Shown: piece by piece, positions 43,547 to 51,621 of the stretch | Layout: each line of letters begins with the position of its first letter | How positions within the stretch are numbered: position 1 is the first letter of the stretch | Source of the DNA: Pontibacillus chungwhensis BH030062 | GTDB taxonomy: Bacteria; Bacillota; Bacilli; Bacillales; BH030062 | Assembly: GCF_000770675.1 (NCBI RefSeq) | Contig: NZ_AVBG01000008.1 | Location: 1 to 64,000 of the forward strand | Direction of reading: 5' to 3' | Length of the DNA stretch: 64,000 nucleotides | The notes under the pieces: generated by a model | The model's database searches: none | Seen by the model: only the letters and a program-made list of their open reading frames with translations | What the model was told of the DNA's origin: nothing | Made by a program: the position numbers and the translations under genes

Positions 43547-44985
43547 TATAACCGCACCTCCTGATCAGTGTATGAAAGAAGCGTTTTATATAAATTTACG
43601 TACGATTTAGATGGTTCATTCCAGCCATGGTCTTCAGATTTAATATTTTGCACAATACGCCACCAAAGTAACGGATCTCTATAAAAGTGAAGGGCTCGCC
43701 GCACGGTGAAAAGCAAGTCGTGAGCTTGATAAGGGGCAAAACTAAATCCGTTTCCTTCTCCTGTAAATTCATTAAAGCTCTTAACGGTATCCCTCAGCCC
43801 ACCTGTTTCTCTCACCACAGGGACCACCTCATATTGAAAAGCCATAGACGCCCTTTCCCCTCCTGGTTCACATTGAGAAGGGATTAACGATAGATCCGCC
43901 GCAGCGTACGCCTGCCTAACCAACTCTTCGTCCCACCCACTATGAACGAAAAGCTTTTCTTTATACACGTTCTGCCATTCTTTCAAACGGTGCTCAAAGC
44001 CCTCACTTTCTCTTCCTATGATCAGAACTTGTACTTCTTCATCTAATAATTCTTCTAAGACAGGTAAGAGGATTTCTATTCCCCTTGAATATGCAGCTGT
44101 AGAAACCATAATAAGAAGAGGAACTTCTCTTACCGCCAATGAAAGGTGTTGTTGAAGAGCCCTTTTATTCATAGCCTTCCACTCTTTCAGTGGGGGGTGA
44201 CAGACGAGTGAAGGATCTGTATAGGGGTCATAAACAGATAGATCTATCCCATTAAAGATTCCTACAAGTTTAGATTGTTGTTCACGTAACACACCATCAA
44301 GACCTTCGCCGTAATCGGGAGTGAGAATTTCATCAGCAAAAGTTTTACTTACTGTTGTAAGTAAATCCGCATGTATCAGAGCTCCTTTCATCAGATTGAC
44401 CTTGCCATAGTACTCACAGGTATCTTCATTTATACTGAGCAGATCCTTAAAGGTTCCGGCTGAATAGACTCCTTGTTGATTCAATTGATAGATCGTGAAT
44501 AGGGTCTTTATGGAAGCATAATAAGTGTTATGCATATACTCTTCTTTTAACAAATAAGGAATGAATGCTGTTTGCCAGTCATGCGCATGCAACACATCTG
44601 GCTTATCACGAAGCTTTGGAAGAACTTCTAGAACGGCTTTACAGAAAAAAGCAAAGCGCTCCGCTTCATGAAAGGATTGAGGGGCACCATAGATCTCCTC
44701 TTTCCCAAAGTACTCGTTTTGTTCTATAAAATAATATCTCAGTCCATCAAACTCTGCTTCTCTCAAATAACAAACCTTCTCTCTCCAACCCAACTGCAAC
44801 GAACATACTGTTTTAGTTGTCATCAACGCTCGAAAATGAGAAGGAATCGCTTTATATAAAGGTAGTATAACGCTGAGGTTAACATCTTGTTCCTGAAGAG
44901 CCCTTGGCAAGGAACCTAGTACATCAGCTAAACCTTTCGTTTTACAAAAGGGCACACATTCTGAAGCGATATGGAGTACGTTCAT
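43546..44985 (-). CDS. glgA: Glycogen synthase-like GT5 glycosyltransferase, divergent active site
   Basis: GT5 family, 479 residues, normal length: HIASECVPFCKT, HAHDWQTAFIPYLL, FNGIDLSVYDPYTD and RETGGLRDTV are recognisable. The nucleotide-sugar motif normally KxGGL reads KTKGLADVLG, so the first glycine is lysine. The C-terminal signature normally E-P-C-G-L-T-Q reads EPGGERASMAFQYE. It forms a two-gene operon with glgP; glgB, glgC and glgD, which are in the B. subtilis operon, are absent here. It may use another donor or be weakened. Ribosome site GAGGAGATG. Confidence 0.85.
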   Translation of the reverse strand: MNVLHIASECVPFCKTKGLADVLGSLPRALQEQDVNLSVILPLYKAIPSHFRALMTTKTVCSLQLGWREKVCYLREAEFDGLRYYFIEQNEYFGKEEIYGAPQSFHEAERFAFFCKAVLEVLPKLRDKPDVLHAHDWQTAFIPYLLKEEYMHNTYYASIKTLFTIYQLNQQGVYSAGTFKDLLSINEDTCEYYGKVNLMKGALIHADLLTTVSKTFADEILTPDYGEGLDGVLREQQSKLVGIFNGIDLSVYDPYTDPSLVCHPPLKEWKAMNKRALQQHLSLAVREVPLLIMVSTAAYSRGIEILLPVLEELLDEEVQVLIIGRESEGFEHRLKEWQNVYKEKLFVHSGWDEELVRQAYAAADLSLIPSQCEPGGERASMAFQYEVVPVVRETGGLRDTVKSFNEFTGEGNGFSFAPYQAHDLLFTVRRALHFYRDPLLWWRIVQNIKSEDHGWNEPSKSYVNLYKTLLSYTDQEVRL

Positions 44986-45100
44986 TTTTCATCTCCTCAC
45001 TCGATTGATCGTATATGTGATAAAAGACATATAGAAAAATGTATGCTCAGGAACAACAAACATGCCCACTTTCCGTTCATGGTTACTTTGAATCAAATAA

Positions 45101-45132
45101 AAAAAGCCTGGTCATTTCACATGACCAGGCTT
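45101..45132 (-). terminator. Terminator of the AlkA-like gene
   Basis: Perfect stem AAGCCTGGTCAT / ATGACCAGGCTT with a 5-base loop, then TTTTT on the minus strand. Confidence 0.9.
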
Positions 45133-45134
45133 CT

Positions 45135-46019
45135 TCATCCTTCTATACTTCTCCAAAGAGTCAGAGATGCATAACTTTTATATGGACTCCAACCAGTACT
45201 CATAGCCTCAATATCATCTTGTTTAGGCTTTGATTCAAATCCAAAGTAGTGCTTTAAAGCATTTTGGATACCTATATCAGCCTTAGGTAAAAAGTTAGCT
45301 CGTCCTGCTCCAAATAAGAGCCAATTCTCTACCGTCCAAGGTCCAATCCCACGAATTTTGGTGAGCTTCTTCATAACTTCTTCGTTATCTAATGTCGTGA
45401 GTTCTTGCAAGTTAAGCTCCCCATCAACAATCTTTTGAGATGTATCGATTACATACTCAGCTTTTCGCTGGCTAAATTGCAGAGCACGTAGCTCTTCATA
45501 AGGGATTGTTGCTACGCGCTCAGGTGTTGGATAAAACCACACGCCATCTATTTGATTACCGTATGCCTGAACAAAGCGCGTACTCAATGTGTAGGCGAAT
45601 TTCATATTAAGCTGTTGATGAATAATCGTTTTCATCAGGCAATCATATGGATGATAATCTTTAACAATCGGCGTGGCAGGATGATCCTTAAACAACTGAT
45701 CAAGGTTCGTATGGAGAAAATGCTCATGAACGTCTTCAAGATTCACATCCCACTGAAATAAGTCGTGTATATGATGAAGCAGCTCTTCTTTCCGCTCTAC
45801 GGAATCCCCTTTTATAACAAAGGCAGGTTCTTCTCTTGTGCCAGTCCCTTCTACTTCAACAACATGCTGTTCTGAACCGATTTGGACAGGGATTTGCACC
45901 CATCTTTCTTCCCGGTTTAACTTACTCAACGGGTCGAGACTAAAACGTAGCAATGTGTAGTCAAAGTCATAAACCGTATCTAAATGAACATGTTCCTCCC
46001 AAGCGTAACGTGTCGACAT
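45135..46019 (-). CDS. DNA-3-methyladenine glycosylase II (AlkA/YfjP-like)
   Basis: Base-excision repair glycosylase of 294 residues. The helix-hairpin-helix is KIRGIGPWTVENWLLFGAG and the catalytic aspartate is in FLPKADIGIQNAL (GPD motif region). An N-terminal AlkA-type beta domain occupies the first 100 residues (YDFDYTLLRFSLDPLSKLNR). Ribosome site GAGGGG. Transcribed alone. Confidence 0.88.
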   Translation of the reverse strand: MSTRYAWEEHVHLDTVYDFDYTLLRFSLDPLSKLNREERWVQIPVQIGSEQHVVEVEGTGTREEPAFVIKGDSVERKEELLHHIHDLFQWDVNLEDVHEHFLHTNLDQLFKDHPATPIVKDYHPYDCLMKTIIHQQLNMKFAYTLSTRFVQAYGNQIDGVWFYPTPERVATIPYEELRALQFSQRKAEYVIDTSQKIVDGELNLQELTTLDNEEVMKKLTKIRGIGPWTVENWLLFGAGRANFLPKADIGIQNALKHYFGFESKPKQDDIEAMSTGWSPYKSYASLTLWRSIEG

Positions 46020-46169
46020 ATCAAGCCCCTCTCTTTCTATAATCTCAATGTCTTTTACGCTACCCTAAAACGATCCATATGTAACTTGATATGGTTTTGT
46101 TGTTTATCAGACTTACAAAAAAGGAACAGAAAATAATAGTTTGTAAACAAAGATGAAGAGGTGAAGATC

Positions 46170-46571
46170 ATGGATGATAAATTAATCGTAAAAATTGCAA
46201 CCATCGAAGTCCCCGTTTCAAATTTAGATAAGTCACAAGAGTTTTATACTGAAATTCTCGGCCTACACACGGTAGAGAAACAAGACCATGCCTGCTACCT
46301 TTCCTTTGGAGAAAAAGGAACAGCGACAATCAAATTAACGGAGACAAATTCGGTCTCTCCTTTACATTTCTCCAATTCCAACACGAATATCGAGCATAAT
46401 CCTGTCATAGATTTTTATACAACAGACATTCATGCCTGTTACCACTTCTTCCACGAAGTGAATCTGTCCGTTACAGAGATCGAAGAAGCCGAAAAGGGAA
46501 AAATCTTTTATTTTCAAGACCCAGATGAACATTGGTTATGCATGAGCACAACCAACCATGCCAGTCAGTAA
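46170..46571 (+). CDS. VOC/glyoxalase-fold protein
   Basis: 133 residues, a vicinal-oxygen-chelate domain (KIATIEVPVSNLDKSQEFYT, FYFQDPDEHWLCM). The metal ligand pattern is incomplete by eye, so the activity (glyoxalase, dioxygenase or antibiotic binding) is not clear. The start at 46170 follows GAAGAGGTG; a GTG three codons earlier overlaps that site. It is 12 bp before a methyltransferase gene, so the two form an operon. Confidence 0.75.
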   Translation: MDDKLIVKIATIEVPVSNLDKSQEFYTEILGLHTVEKQDHACYLSFGEKGTATIKLTETNSVSPLHFSNSNTNIEHNPVIDFYTTDIHACYHFFHEVNLSVTEIEEAEKGKIFYFQDPDEHWLCMSTTNHASQ

Positions 46572-46583
46572 GGAGTTGATCTA

Positions 46584-47207
46584 ATGAGCTCCGAGCAAAT
46601 TGGGGCGGTTGATCCCCAACATGAAGCCTCACATAAGTTTGACTACTTCCTGCAAAAATGTGAAGACCAGGGCACAACAGTCTGCAGGAGAAAAGTATTA
46701 GCCCTGGGCTGTGGAGATGGTGCTTTCACAAATGCTCTCTTTCATCACGAAGCGCACGTCACAGGACTTGATTGTTCTACTAAGAAACTCGCTGATGCTA
46801 AAAGCAGAAACCCAAACATCACTTACCGTAAAGGCGATGCTGAACACTTGCCTTTTGAAAGGGACAGTTTCGATGTCGTCATAGCCTTTGGGGTATGGCA
46901 TTTATTTGACCGCCCGAAAGTTTTGAGTGAAGCAAGCCGTGTCCTTACTGAACACGGAACCTTACTCATAGTTAGCGAAAAAGTTCTTTCCGCTAATGAA
47001 AATACCGAGACCGCTCCCTTTTTTCCTGAAGAATGGTACGAGGAATGGGAAGACACAAAGTGGCACATTAATAACCAATGGTCTGTAGAAGATGTTTCTT
47101 CCAAATGGTTTCCTGAGAAAACATTTTTCCAAAACGACCAGAAGTTGAATCAATTTAATTTGGTTGAAGTCGAGACGCACTACAACTGCATTACATTACA
47201 AAAATAG
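46584..47207 (+). CDS. Class I SAM-dependent methyltransferase
   Basis: 207 residues, Methyltransf_11 type: motif I VLALGCGDGAFTNALF, acidic GLDCSTKKL, GDAEHLPFERDSFDVVIAFG, and post-motif LTEHGTLLIVSEK. The substrate is unknown. It is co-transcribed with the VOC protein upstream (12 bp gap, AAGGAG ribosome site). Motif I has LGCGDG instead of the more frequent D-x-G-x-G start. Confidence 0.8.
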   Translation: MSSEQIGAVDPQHEASHKFDYFLQKCEDQGTTVCRRKVLALGCGDGAFTNALFHHEAHVTGLDCSTKKLADAKSRNPNITYRKGDAEHLPFERDSFDVVIAFGVWHLFDRPKVLSEASRVLTEHGTLLIVSEKVLSANENTETAPFFPEEWYEEWEDTKWHINNQWSVEDVSSKWFPEKTFFQNDQKLNQFNLVEVETHYNCITLQK

Positions 47208-47238
47208 CGAGTCCTCTAAAAGCGAGGCCTCGCTATTT
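47202..47238. terminator. Shared terminator between the methyltransferase and pdaA
   Basis: Stem AAATAGCGAG / CTCGCTATTT between convergent genes, starting in the last codon of the methyltransferase. Confidence 0.8.
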
Positions 47239-47239
47239 C

Positions 47240-48034
47240 TTATGGCGAAGATAATGACTGCAGTGGATTTGGCAGTAGATCTTTCAATACTAAATCATCA
47301 AGACTCTTAAATGTGTATCCTCTTTTACGAAGTTCATCGATCATATGTTCAAGAGCAAGTGCATTATCCTCTGAAACAGTGTGAAGCAGTATAATGGCCC
47401 CTGGATGGACTTGTTTTACAACACTTTTATATGCATATTCCCATCCCTTTTGACCGTCCGTGTGCCAATCCACAAAAGCTAACGACCAAAACATTGTAAT
47501 GTAGCCCATTTTTTCTGTTTCAGCTAGGCTCCTCTCACTAAAGGTTCCTCTAGGAGGGCGTAGGTATTGCATGGATTCCTGATCTGTAAGCTTCGCAACA
47601 GCGTCCTCAACCCTGTCTAATTCTTTTTGAATTTTATCAGAAGAGGTTCTCGAGAAATCTGGATGATTCCAGGAGTGGTTACCAATAATATGACCTTCTT
47701 GAACCATTCGCTTCACAAGATCAGATGCGCTATTCACATAGTGCCCCGTTACAAAGAATGTTGCCGGAACTTCTTTCTCCTTTAATACATCTAAAATCTG
47801 TCCTGTGTACCCTTGTTCATATCCATTATCAAACGTTAAGTACACGACTTTTTCATCTGTATGGTCCATATAATAACCGCCATATTTCTCTAAAAGCGGT
47901 CCATATTTACCAACATCAGGAGGCTGTCCTTCCCCCACCTTACTGAACCCCCACCCATAGCTACCGTGAGCACTCACATTTGGCGCATAGAGTAAACACC
48001 CCGCCACCATACTAATAAGCAACCAAATCCTCAC
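47240..48034 (-). CDS. pdaA: Peptidoglycan N-acetylmuramic acid deacetylase PdaA
   Basis: Exported deacetylase needed for muramic delta-lactam in spore cortex, 264 residues. CE4 motifs: VYLTFDNGYEQGYT (motif 1, Asp-Asn variant typical of PdaA), GHIIGNHSWNHPDFS (zinc His pair), YLRPPRGTFSE, FWSLAFVDWHTDGQKG and AIILLHTVS. The signal peptide is MRIWLLISMVAGCLLYAPNVSA. The GTG at 48034 is chosen for its near-perfect site AAAGGTGGTG; an ATG 11 codons earlier (48067) is the alternative. It shows that the organism forms endospores. Confidence 0.9.
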   Translation of the reverse strand: MRIWLLISMVAGCLLYAPNVSAHGSYGWGFSKVGEGQPPDVGKYGPLLEKYGGYYMDHTDEKVVYLTFDNGYEQGYTGQILDVLKEKEVPATFFVTGHYVNSASDLVKRMVQEGHIIGNHSWNHPDFSRTSSDKIQKELDRVEDAVAKLTDQESMQYLRPPRGTFSERSLAETEKMGYITMFWSLAFVDWHTDGQKGWEYAYKSVVKQVHPGAIILLHTVSEDNALALEHMIDELRKRGYTFKSLDDLVLKDLLPNPLQSLSSP

Positions 48035-48120
48035 AAGCACACACCACCTTTTTACATTAGTCTTCATCACAACCACCAAAATATACATCACCCACCCTTC
48101 ATCACTCTAACGCAGTGCAG

Positions 48121-48171
48121 CGTGCCTGACACCCTGCAGTGCTTTAGTGAAATGAAGGGTGCCTGACACCG
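48121..48171. repeat. Pair of GTGCC-GACAC palindromes
   Basis: CGTGCCTGACACC at 48121 and GGGTGCCTGACACC at 48158, separated by a short spacer with CTTTAGTGA, in the gap between yuiF and pdaA. Same family as the copies at 4897, 52558 and 55354. Confidence 0.65.
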
Positions 48172-48190
48172 TTTAGTGATTTAAAGTCAT

Positions 48191-48223
48191 AAAAAAGCCT
48201 GCCCCGGTGTGGTGGGGCAGGCT
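48191..48223 (-). terminator. Terminator of the yuiF-type gene
   Basis: Perfect stem AGCCTGCCCC / GGGGCAGGCT with an 8-base loop and TTTTTT on the minus strand. Confidence 0.9.
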
Positions 48224-48246
48224 GGTGGAACGATCGATTTATTCAT

Positions 48247-49566
48247 TTATAAGATAATCGCTGCGACCCAACCGAACACAAACAATGGGATGTTGTAGTG
48301 TAAGAAGGTCGGAACACAGGTGTCCCAAATGTGGTTGTGACGACCATCAGCGTTTAAGCCTGATGTTGGGCCAAGGGTACTGTCAGATGCAGGTGAACCT
48401 GCATCGCCAAGGGCTCCTGCTGTACCGATAAGCGCTACAGTAGCAAGTGGAGAGAAGCCTACTGCTACACAGATTGGTACATAAAGAGCTGCTAAAATCG
48501 GAATTGTACCAAAGGATGAGCCAATCCCCATTGTGATCACAAGACCAACAACAAGGAGAAGGAACGCAATGATAATCTTATTATCACCAAGTTGACCAGA
48601 TGTTTGTTCAACAAGGGCGTCAACTGCACCAGTTGTCTGAATGACATTAGCAAATCCAGAGGCAATAAGCATAACAAAGGCAATCGTCCCCATCATGCCA
48701 ATACCTTCTGAAACAACTTGATCACCTTTCTTGAAAGGTACAATACGGAAAGCAAACATAGAAACCAGTCCAGCAAGTGCACCGAACACCATGCTACCTG
48801 TATACCACTGAATACCAAGGGCAACAATAATGGCAACAATCGTTAATGCATGCTTACGACCAAAGGTTTCTACTTTTTCGTCAGAAGCAGCTACTTCAGC
48901 TTTTTCAGGATCAACCTGAATAATCTCCTCAGGGTCACGTGGTTTACGATACGTAAACAAGACCGCAATAAGGAGTCCAACAACCATTCCTAAACCAGGA
49001 ATCAGCATCGATTGAGCAATTTCAGGCACTGAAACGCTCACTCCATTTTCTTTCATAGAGTCTTGAATAGTCTGATGGAAGATCAGGCCAAAACCAGCCG
49101 GAATCATAAGGTAAGGAGCTTTCAAGCCAAATGTTAAAGCTGTAGCTACCCCGCGACGGTCGATCTTCATTTCATTAAACAACTTTAATAGCGGTGGAAT
49201 AAGAATTGGGATAAAAGCAATATGAACCGGAATTACGTTCTGGGATAAAGAAGCAACACCTGCAATCACGAATAGAAGCGCTACTCGTTTCCCCTTCATC
49301 ACCTTTAATAAATTTTGGACAAGAATGCCTGTAATACCTGAATAAGCAATCGTAACAGCAAAGGCTCCTAATAATATATAACTTAGAGCAACCTGCGCCT
49401 GACCACCCATACCGTTAATAATCATATCTAGCGTATCCGTCAAACTCGCACCAGTCATAAGCCCGCCTGTAAGCCCTGCAGCTAATATGGCAATGATAAC
49501 GTTGACGCGCAGCAAGCTTAAAACCGTCATAACAAGCACAGATACGACAACTGACCAAGCTAGCAT
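48247..49566 (-). CDS. yuiF: Na+/H+ antiporter family protein, YuiF type (putative amino acid transporter)
   Basis: 439 residues, about 11 helices. Family segments SQNVIPVHIAFIPILIPPLL, MGIGSSFGTIPI and GDAGSPASDSTLGPTSGLNA close to the C-terminus match B. subtilis YuiF, a NhaC-superfamily protein annotated as an amino acid carrier. A charged cytosolic loop (about 210-235) splits the two halves. Ribosome site AGGAGGG. It lies directly downstream of the aimR-aimP-like pair in the same direction, after their terminator, and its own promoter region has a spaced inverted repeat. Confidence 0.85.
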   Translation of the reverse strand: MLAWSVVVSVLVMTVLSLLRVNVIIAILAAGLTGGLMTGASLTDTLDMIINGMGGQAQVALSYILLGAFAVTIAYSGITGILVQNLLKVMKGKRVALLFVIAGVASLSQNVIPVHIAFIPILIPPLLKLFNEMKIDRRGVATALTFGLKAPYLMIPAGFGLIFHQTIQDSMKENGVSVSVPEIAQSMLIPGLGMVVGLLIAVLFTYRKPRDPEEIIQVDPEKAEVAASDEKVETFGRKHALTIVAIIVALGIQWYTGSMVFGALAGLVSMFAFRIVPFKKGDQVVSEGIGMMGTIAFVMLIASGFANVIQTTGAVDALVEQTSGQLGDNKIIIAFLLLVVGLVITMGIGSSFGTIPILAALYVPICVAVGFSPLATVALIGTAGALGDAGSPASDSTLGPTSGLNADGRHNHIWDTCVPTFLHYNIPLFVFGWVAAIIL

Positions 49567-49613
49567 ATATTAATACCCTCCTATAGTCTTCAAGAAATTT
49601 GTATTTTTACGTT

Positions 49614-49660
49614 ATTGTATTAGTTCGTTAACAATTTAACATGGTAAAGGACTAACGTAA
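49614..49660 (-). promoter_or_regulatory. Promoter region of yuiF with spaced inverted repeat
   Basis: Minus strand: TTACGTTAGT, then 26 bases, then ACTAATACAATAACGTAA. The half-sites TTAGT and ACTAA are mirrored across 26 bases, and the outer TTACGTT/AACGTAA are mirrored as well. A good -10 box TACAAT (49619-49614) lies at its downstream end, but no matching -35 box is seen at 17 bases. The layout would fit an activator-dependent promoter. Assigning the activator is speculation. Confidence 0.4.
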
Positions 49661-49710
49661 AAAAATCAACCCTCTTGATTAAAAAAGGGAGGTGGAATAT
49701 TTGTACAAAA

Positions 49711-49737
49711 AAAATGCCCAGCTGGGCATTTTTTTAT
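49711..49737. terminator. Terminator of the aimR-aimP-like operon
   Basis: Stem AATGCCCA / TGGGCATT with a 2-base loop and T-runs on both strands; three bases after the pro-peptide stop codon. Confidence 0.9.
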
Positions 49738-49739
49738 GA

Positions 49740-49910
49740 TTAACCTATTCCAACAACGTGTGGGTCATACATTAACTGTTGCATCTCTAAGTGACTATCG
49801 CTAGTAAGAAGATCTTCTTTGGTTTGGAACTCTTCAACTCCAGCCCCACCAAAATTTACGGCAAGAGCTAAAACCAGAGCACTAATTAACATAATTAACT
49901 TCTTCCTCAT
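49740..49910 (-). CDS. aimP: AimP-like secreted communication pro-peptide
   Basis: 56 residues, found by reading past the receptor gene. A basic start (MRKKLIM) and a hydrophobic export segment (LISALVLALAVNFGGAG) are followed by an acidic propeptide and the C-terminus QQLMYDPHVVGIG. In Phr and AimP peptides the last five to six residues are the mature signal, here perhaps HVVGIG. The gene overlaps the 3' end of the receptor by 29 bp, has a strong ribosome site (GGGGGTGGG, six bases before ATG) and is followed by a terminator. The size, overlap and position are those of arbitrium or Rap-Phr cassettes. Confidence 0.75.
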   Translation of the reverse strand: MRKKLIMLISALVLALAVNFGGAGVEEFQTKEDLLTSDSHLEMQQLMYDPHVVGIG

Positions 49911-50973
49911 TTTTATCCCACCCCCTTTTCTTCAGTTCCTTAAGTGGTAAGTTTGCAAAGAAGACATCTTGATATTCTTCTTTTAGCCTCTTATATGAGT
50001 TATATAATAAGTTTTTATCATTTTTAGCTAAACCCAAGTAATATTCCTGAAAAGGTGTTAAGTATTCAAAGTTTGACAAAATTTCTATAGCTTTGTCTAA
50101 ATTACCTGCTGCTATGGCTAAGTGAGCAACCTCTGAAGGTTCAGTAGTTTCTACACCTTTATATATTCCGTTAGAAGCAGAAATGAAAGGAATTACTTGC
50201 TTCTCTATAGCTTGTCTCATATATGTGAGGTTATGTTCTTTAGAGATACGTAATGCCCGATCAGCATATTCCTTAGATTTGTCATATCCTTCAAAAATAT
50301 AAGTCTGAGACAAGCAAAGCAAGGTGTAGCATTTTTTCTCATAATTAGATAATGTATTATCCAAAATGTTAAAAGCATATGTTCTGGCAATCTCCAATTC
50401 ATTTCGTTTCCAATGGTAGTGAAACATTAACTCATTTTCCCGCATCTGAAAGTAAATCCTTAATAATGTATTATCAATGTGTAACAAACTAGCGGTTAAT
50501 TCATCATGATAGTCTTCTATTTTTTTAAAGTCTTGAATGTCACAATGGCTATAGATTCTCAAAAATAACTTTAACGCTTGTAGATTTAAGTCTTCAGTTT
50601 TATATTCGTTAAGAAATTCAAGGATGTTTTTTTGGTAGTCTAGCTTATACAATCTACGATTTAATACATGTTGATAAACGTAGCCCCATTCCTGACTAGT
50701 TTCATCATTTGAAGAGCAATTTATTTCTATAAGCTTTTGTAAGTCTTCATCAAACCCATTCATATAAAGAAATTCCATCCCTACTCTTTTACTTTCATAA
50801 GAATGGCACATAAAACAAAACTCTTTAGCTAAATGCAAAGTAGTTTTCTCATCATATTCCTTCGTTAACTGTTGCAACACGGTAAACAGCGCAGGCTCAT
50901 CGGGGCCTACTAACTGTCGAACCGACTCTAATTGCTCAGAAGAACAGATTGGACCAGTTTCTTCATTTCGCAT
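49882..50973 (-). CDS. aimR: AimR-family peptide pheromone receptor (arbitrium-like)
   Basis: 363 residues, all-helical with TPR-like repeats. Patterns such as SKRVGMEFLYMNGFDEDLQK, SQTYIFEGYDKSKEYADRAL, GNLDKAIEILSNFEYLTP and YYLGLAKNDKNLLYNSYKRL closely follow the AimR receptor of phage phi3T as I recall it (GNSYIFDNYDKAEYYLLKGL, FYFLGLIQNDKKNLLKSIEY). AimR binds its hexapeptide in the TPR domain and DNA through an N-terminal HTH. Here the N-terminus is about 25 residues shorter and no clear HTH is seen, so DNA binding may be lost or changed. Start behind AAGGGG. No phage genes are nearby. Confidence 0.8.
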   Translation of the reverse strand: MRNEETGPICSSEQLESVRQLVGPDEPALFTVLQQLTKEYDEKTTLHLAKEFCFMCHSYESKRVGMEFLYMNGFDEDLQKLIEINCSSNDETSQEWGYVYQHVLNRRLYKLDYQKNILEFLNEYKTEDLNLQALKLFLRIYSHCDIQDFKKIEDYHDELTASLLHIDNTLLRIYFQMRENELMFHYHWKRNELEIARTYAFNILDNTLSNYEKKCYTLLCLSQTYIFEGYDKSKEYADRALRISKEHNLTYMRQAIEKQVIPFISASNGIYKGVETTEPSEVAHLAIAAGNLDKAIEILSNFEYLTPFQEYYLGLAKNDKNLLYNSYKRLKEEYQDVFFANLPLKELKKRGWDKNEEEVNYVN

Positions 50974-51300
50974 ATGCTAATCCCCTTATATAGAAGATTG
51001 AATTCACATCTGATCGTTTTTTAGTAAGATGCCAGAATTCTTGGTGCTTTCTGAGGTTCTTTTCTAAGGTGTCCTTTTTCACATTTCTGCATTGTCAATG
51101 ATTCTCTGTGACTATCTTAGTTATCATCTTAATATAAAAATGGAAGTTTTACCATTCTAAATGTTTAAAAATGAAGAATTTATAGAAAAGTTAAAACAAA
51201 AAGTAAACTCCTATAAAAGTTGTCAGATCGATTTATAAACCCCAACCCGTATTTACCGTTCGACTCATTTCTCTTACTTGTGATTACCTATATAGATATA
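50974..51300. other. 327 bp upstream region of the aimR-like gene
   Basis: AT-rich gap between the receptor and the SE1561 gene. On the minus strand TTGACA (51097-51092 region) is present but no good -10 at the right distance. On the plus strand a 25-codon frame (MFKNEEFIEKLKQKVNSYKS) occurs at 51160-51237 with a poor ribosome site. No operator could be defined. Confidence 0.4.
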
Positions 51301-51328
51301 AAAAAAGACACCCGTAAAGGTGTCTTTT
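51301..51328 (-). terminator. Terminator of the SE1561 gene
   Basis: Stem AAAAGACACC / GGTGTCTTTT with a 6-base loop and TTTTTT on the minus strand. Confidence 0.9.
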
Positions 51329-51330
51329 CA

Positions 51331-51477
51331 TTAAAAGCGTTCTTCTAAATCTTCAAGCATTTTAATTAAACGATCCACATCTTCGACAGATGTTTTCTCT
51401 GGGTCTAACTCGTCAACTTTCGTCATAAACGTATTTAGACGTAATTTCAGTTCATCAATTTTAGCTTCGTTACTCAT
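51331..51477 (-). CDS. SE1561-family small protein
   Basis: 48 residues, MSNEAKIDELKLRLNTFMTK onward, ending VDRLIKMLEDLEERF. It is a short acidic helical protein of the staphylococcal/Bacillus SE1561 family (pattern L-x2-R-L-N-x-F ... D-P-E-x-T-x-V-E-D-V-D-R-L-I-x-M-L). Function unknown. Strong ribosome site AAAAGGAG and own terminator. Confidence 0.8.
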   Translation of the reverse strand: MSNEAKIDELKLRLNTFMTKVDELDPEKTSVEDVDRLIKMLEDLEERF

Positions 51478-51621
51478 GGATGTGCTCCTTTTTGATTGAA
51501 GTCATGTAGCTCTATCCTATTAGAAAAGTCGTAATTTGTCTAATGGCGCCTAGTGTTTATAGAGTCGCACTTCCGTTCATGCTATAATATAGCCAACATA
51601 CAGCACGACGGAGGTGTCGAT

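Noticed and set aside
49882-50973. Rap phosphatase or NprR/PlcR-type receptor
   Set aside because: Length and TPR layout are compatible, but the recognisable sequence segments follow AimR, and no PlcR-type HTH is present at the N-terminus.
51160-51237. 25-codon frame MFKNEEFIEKLKQKVNSYKS upstream of the AimR-like gene
   Set aside because: Very short, weak ribosome site, opposite strand, no terminator. It could be a remnant but cannot be supported.
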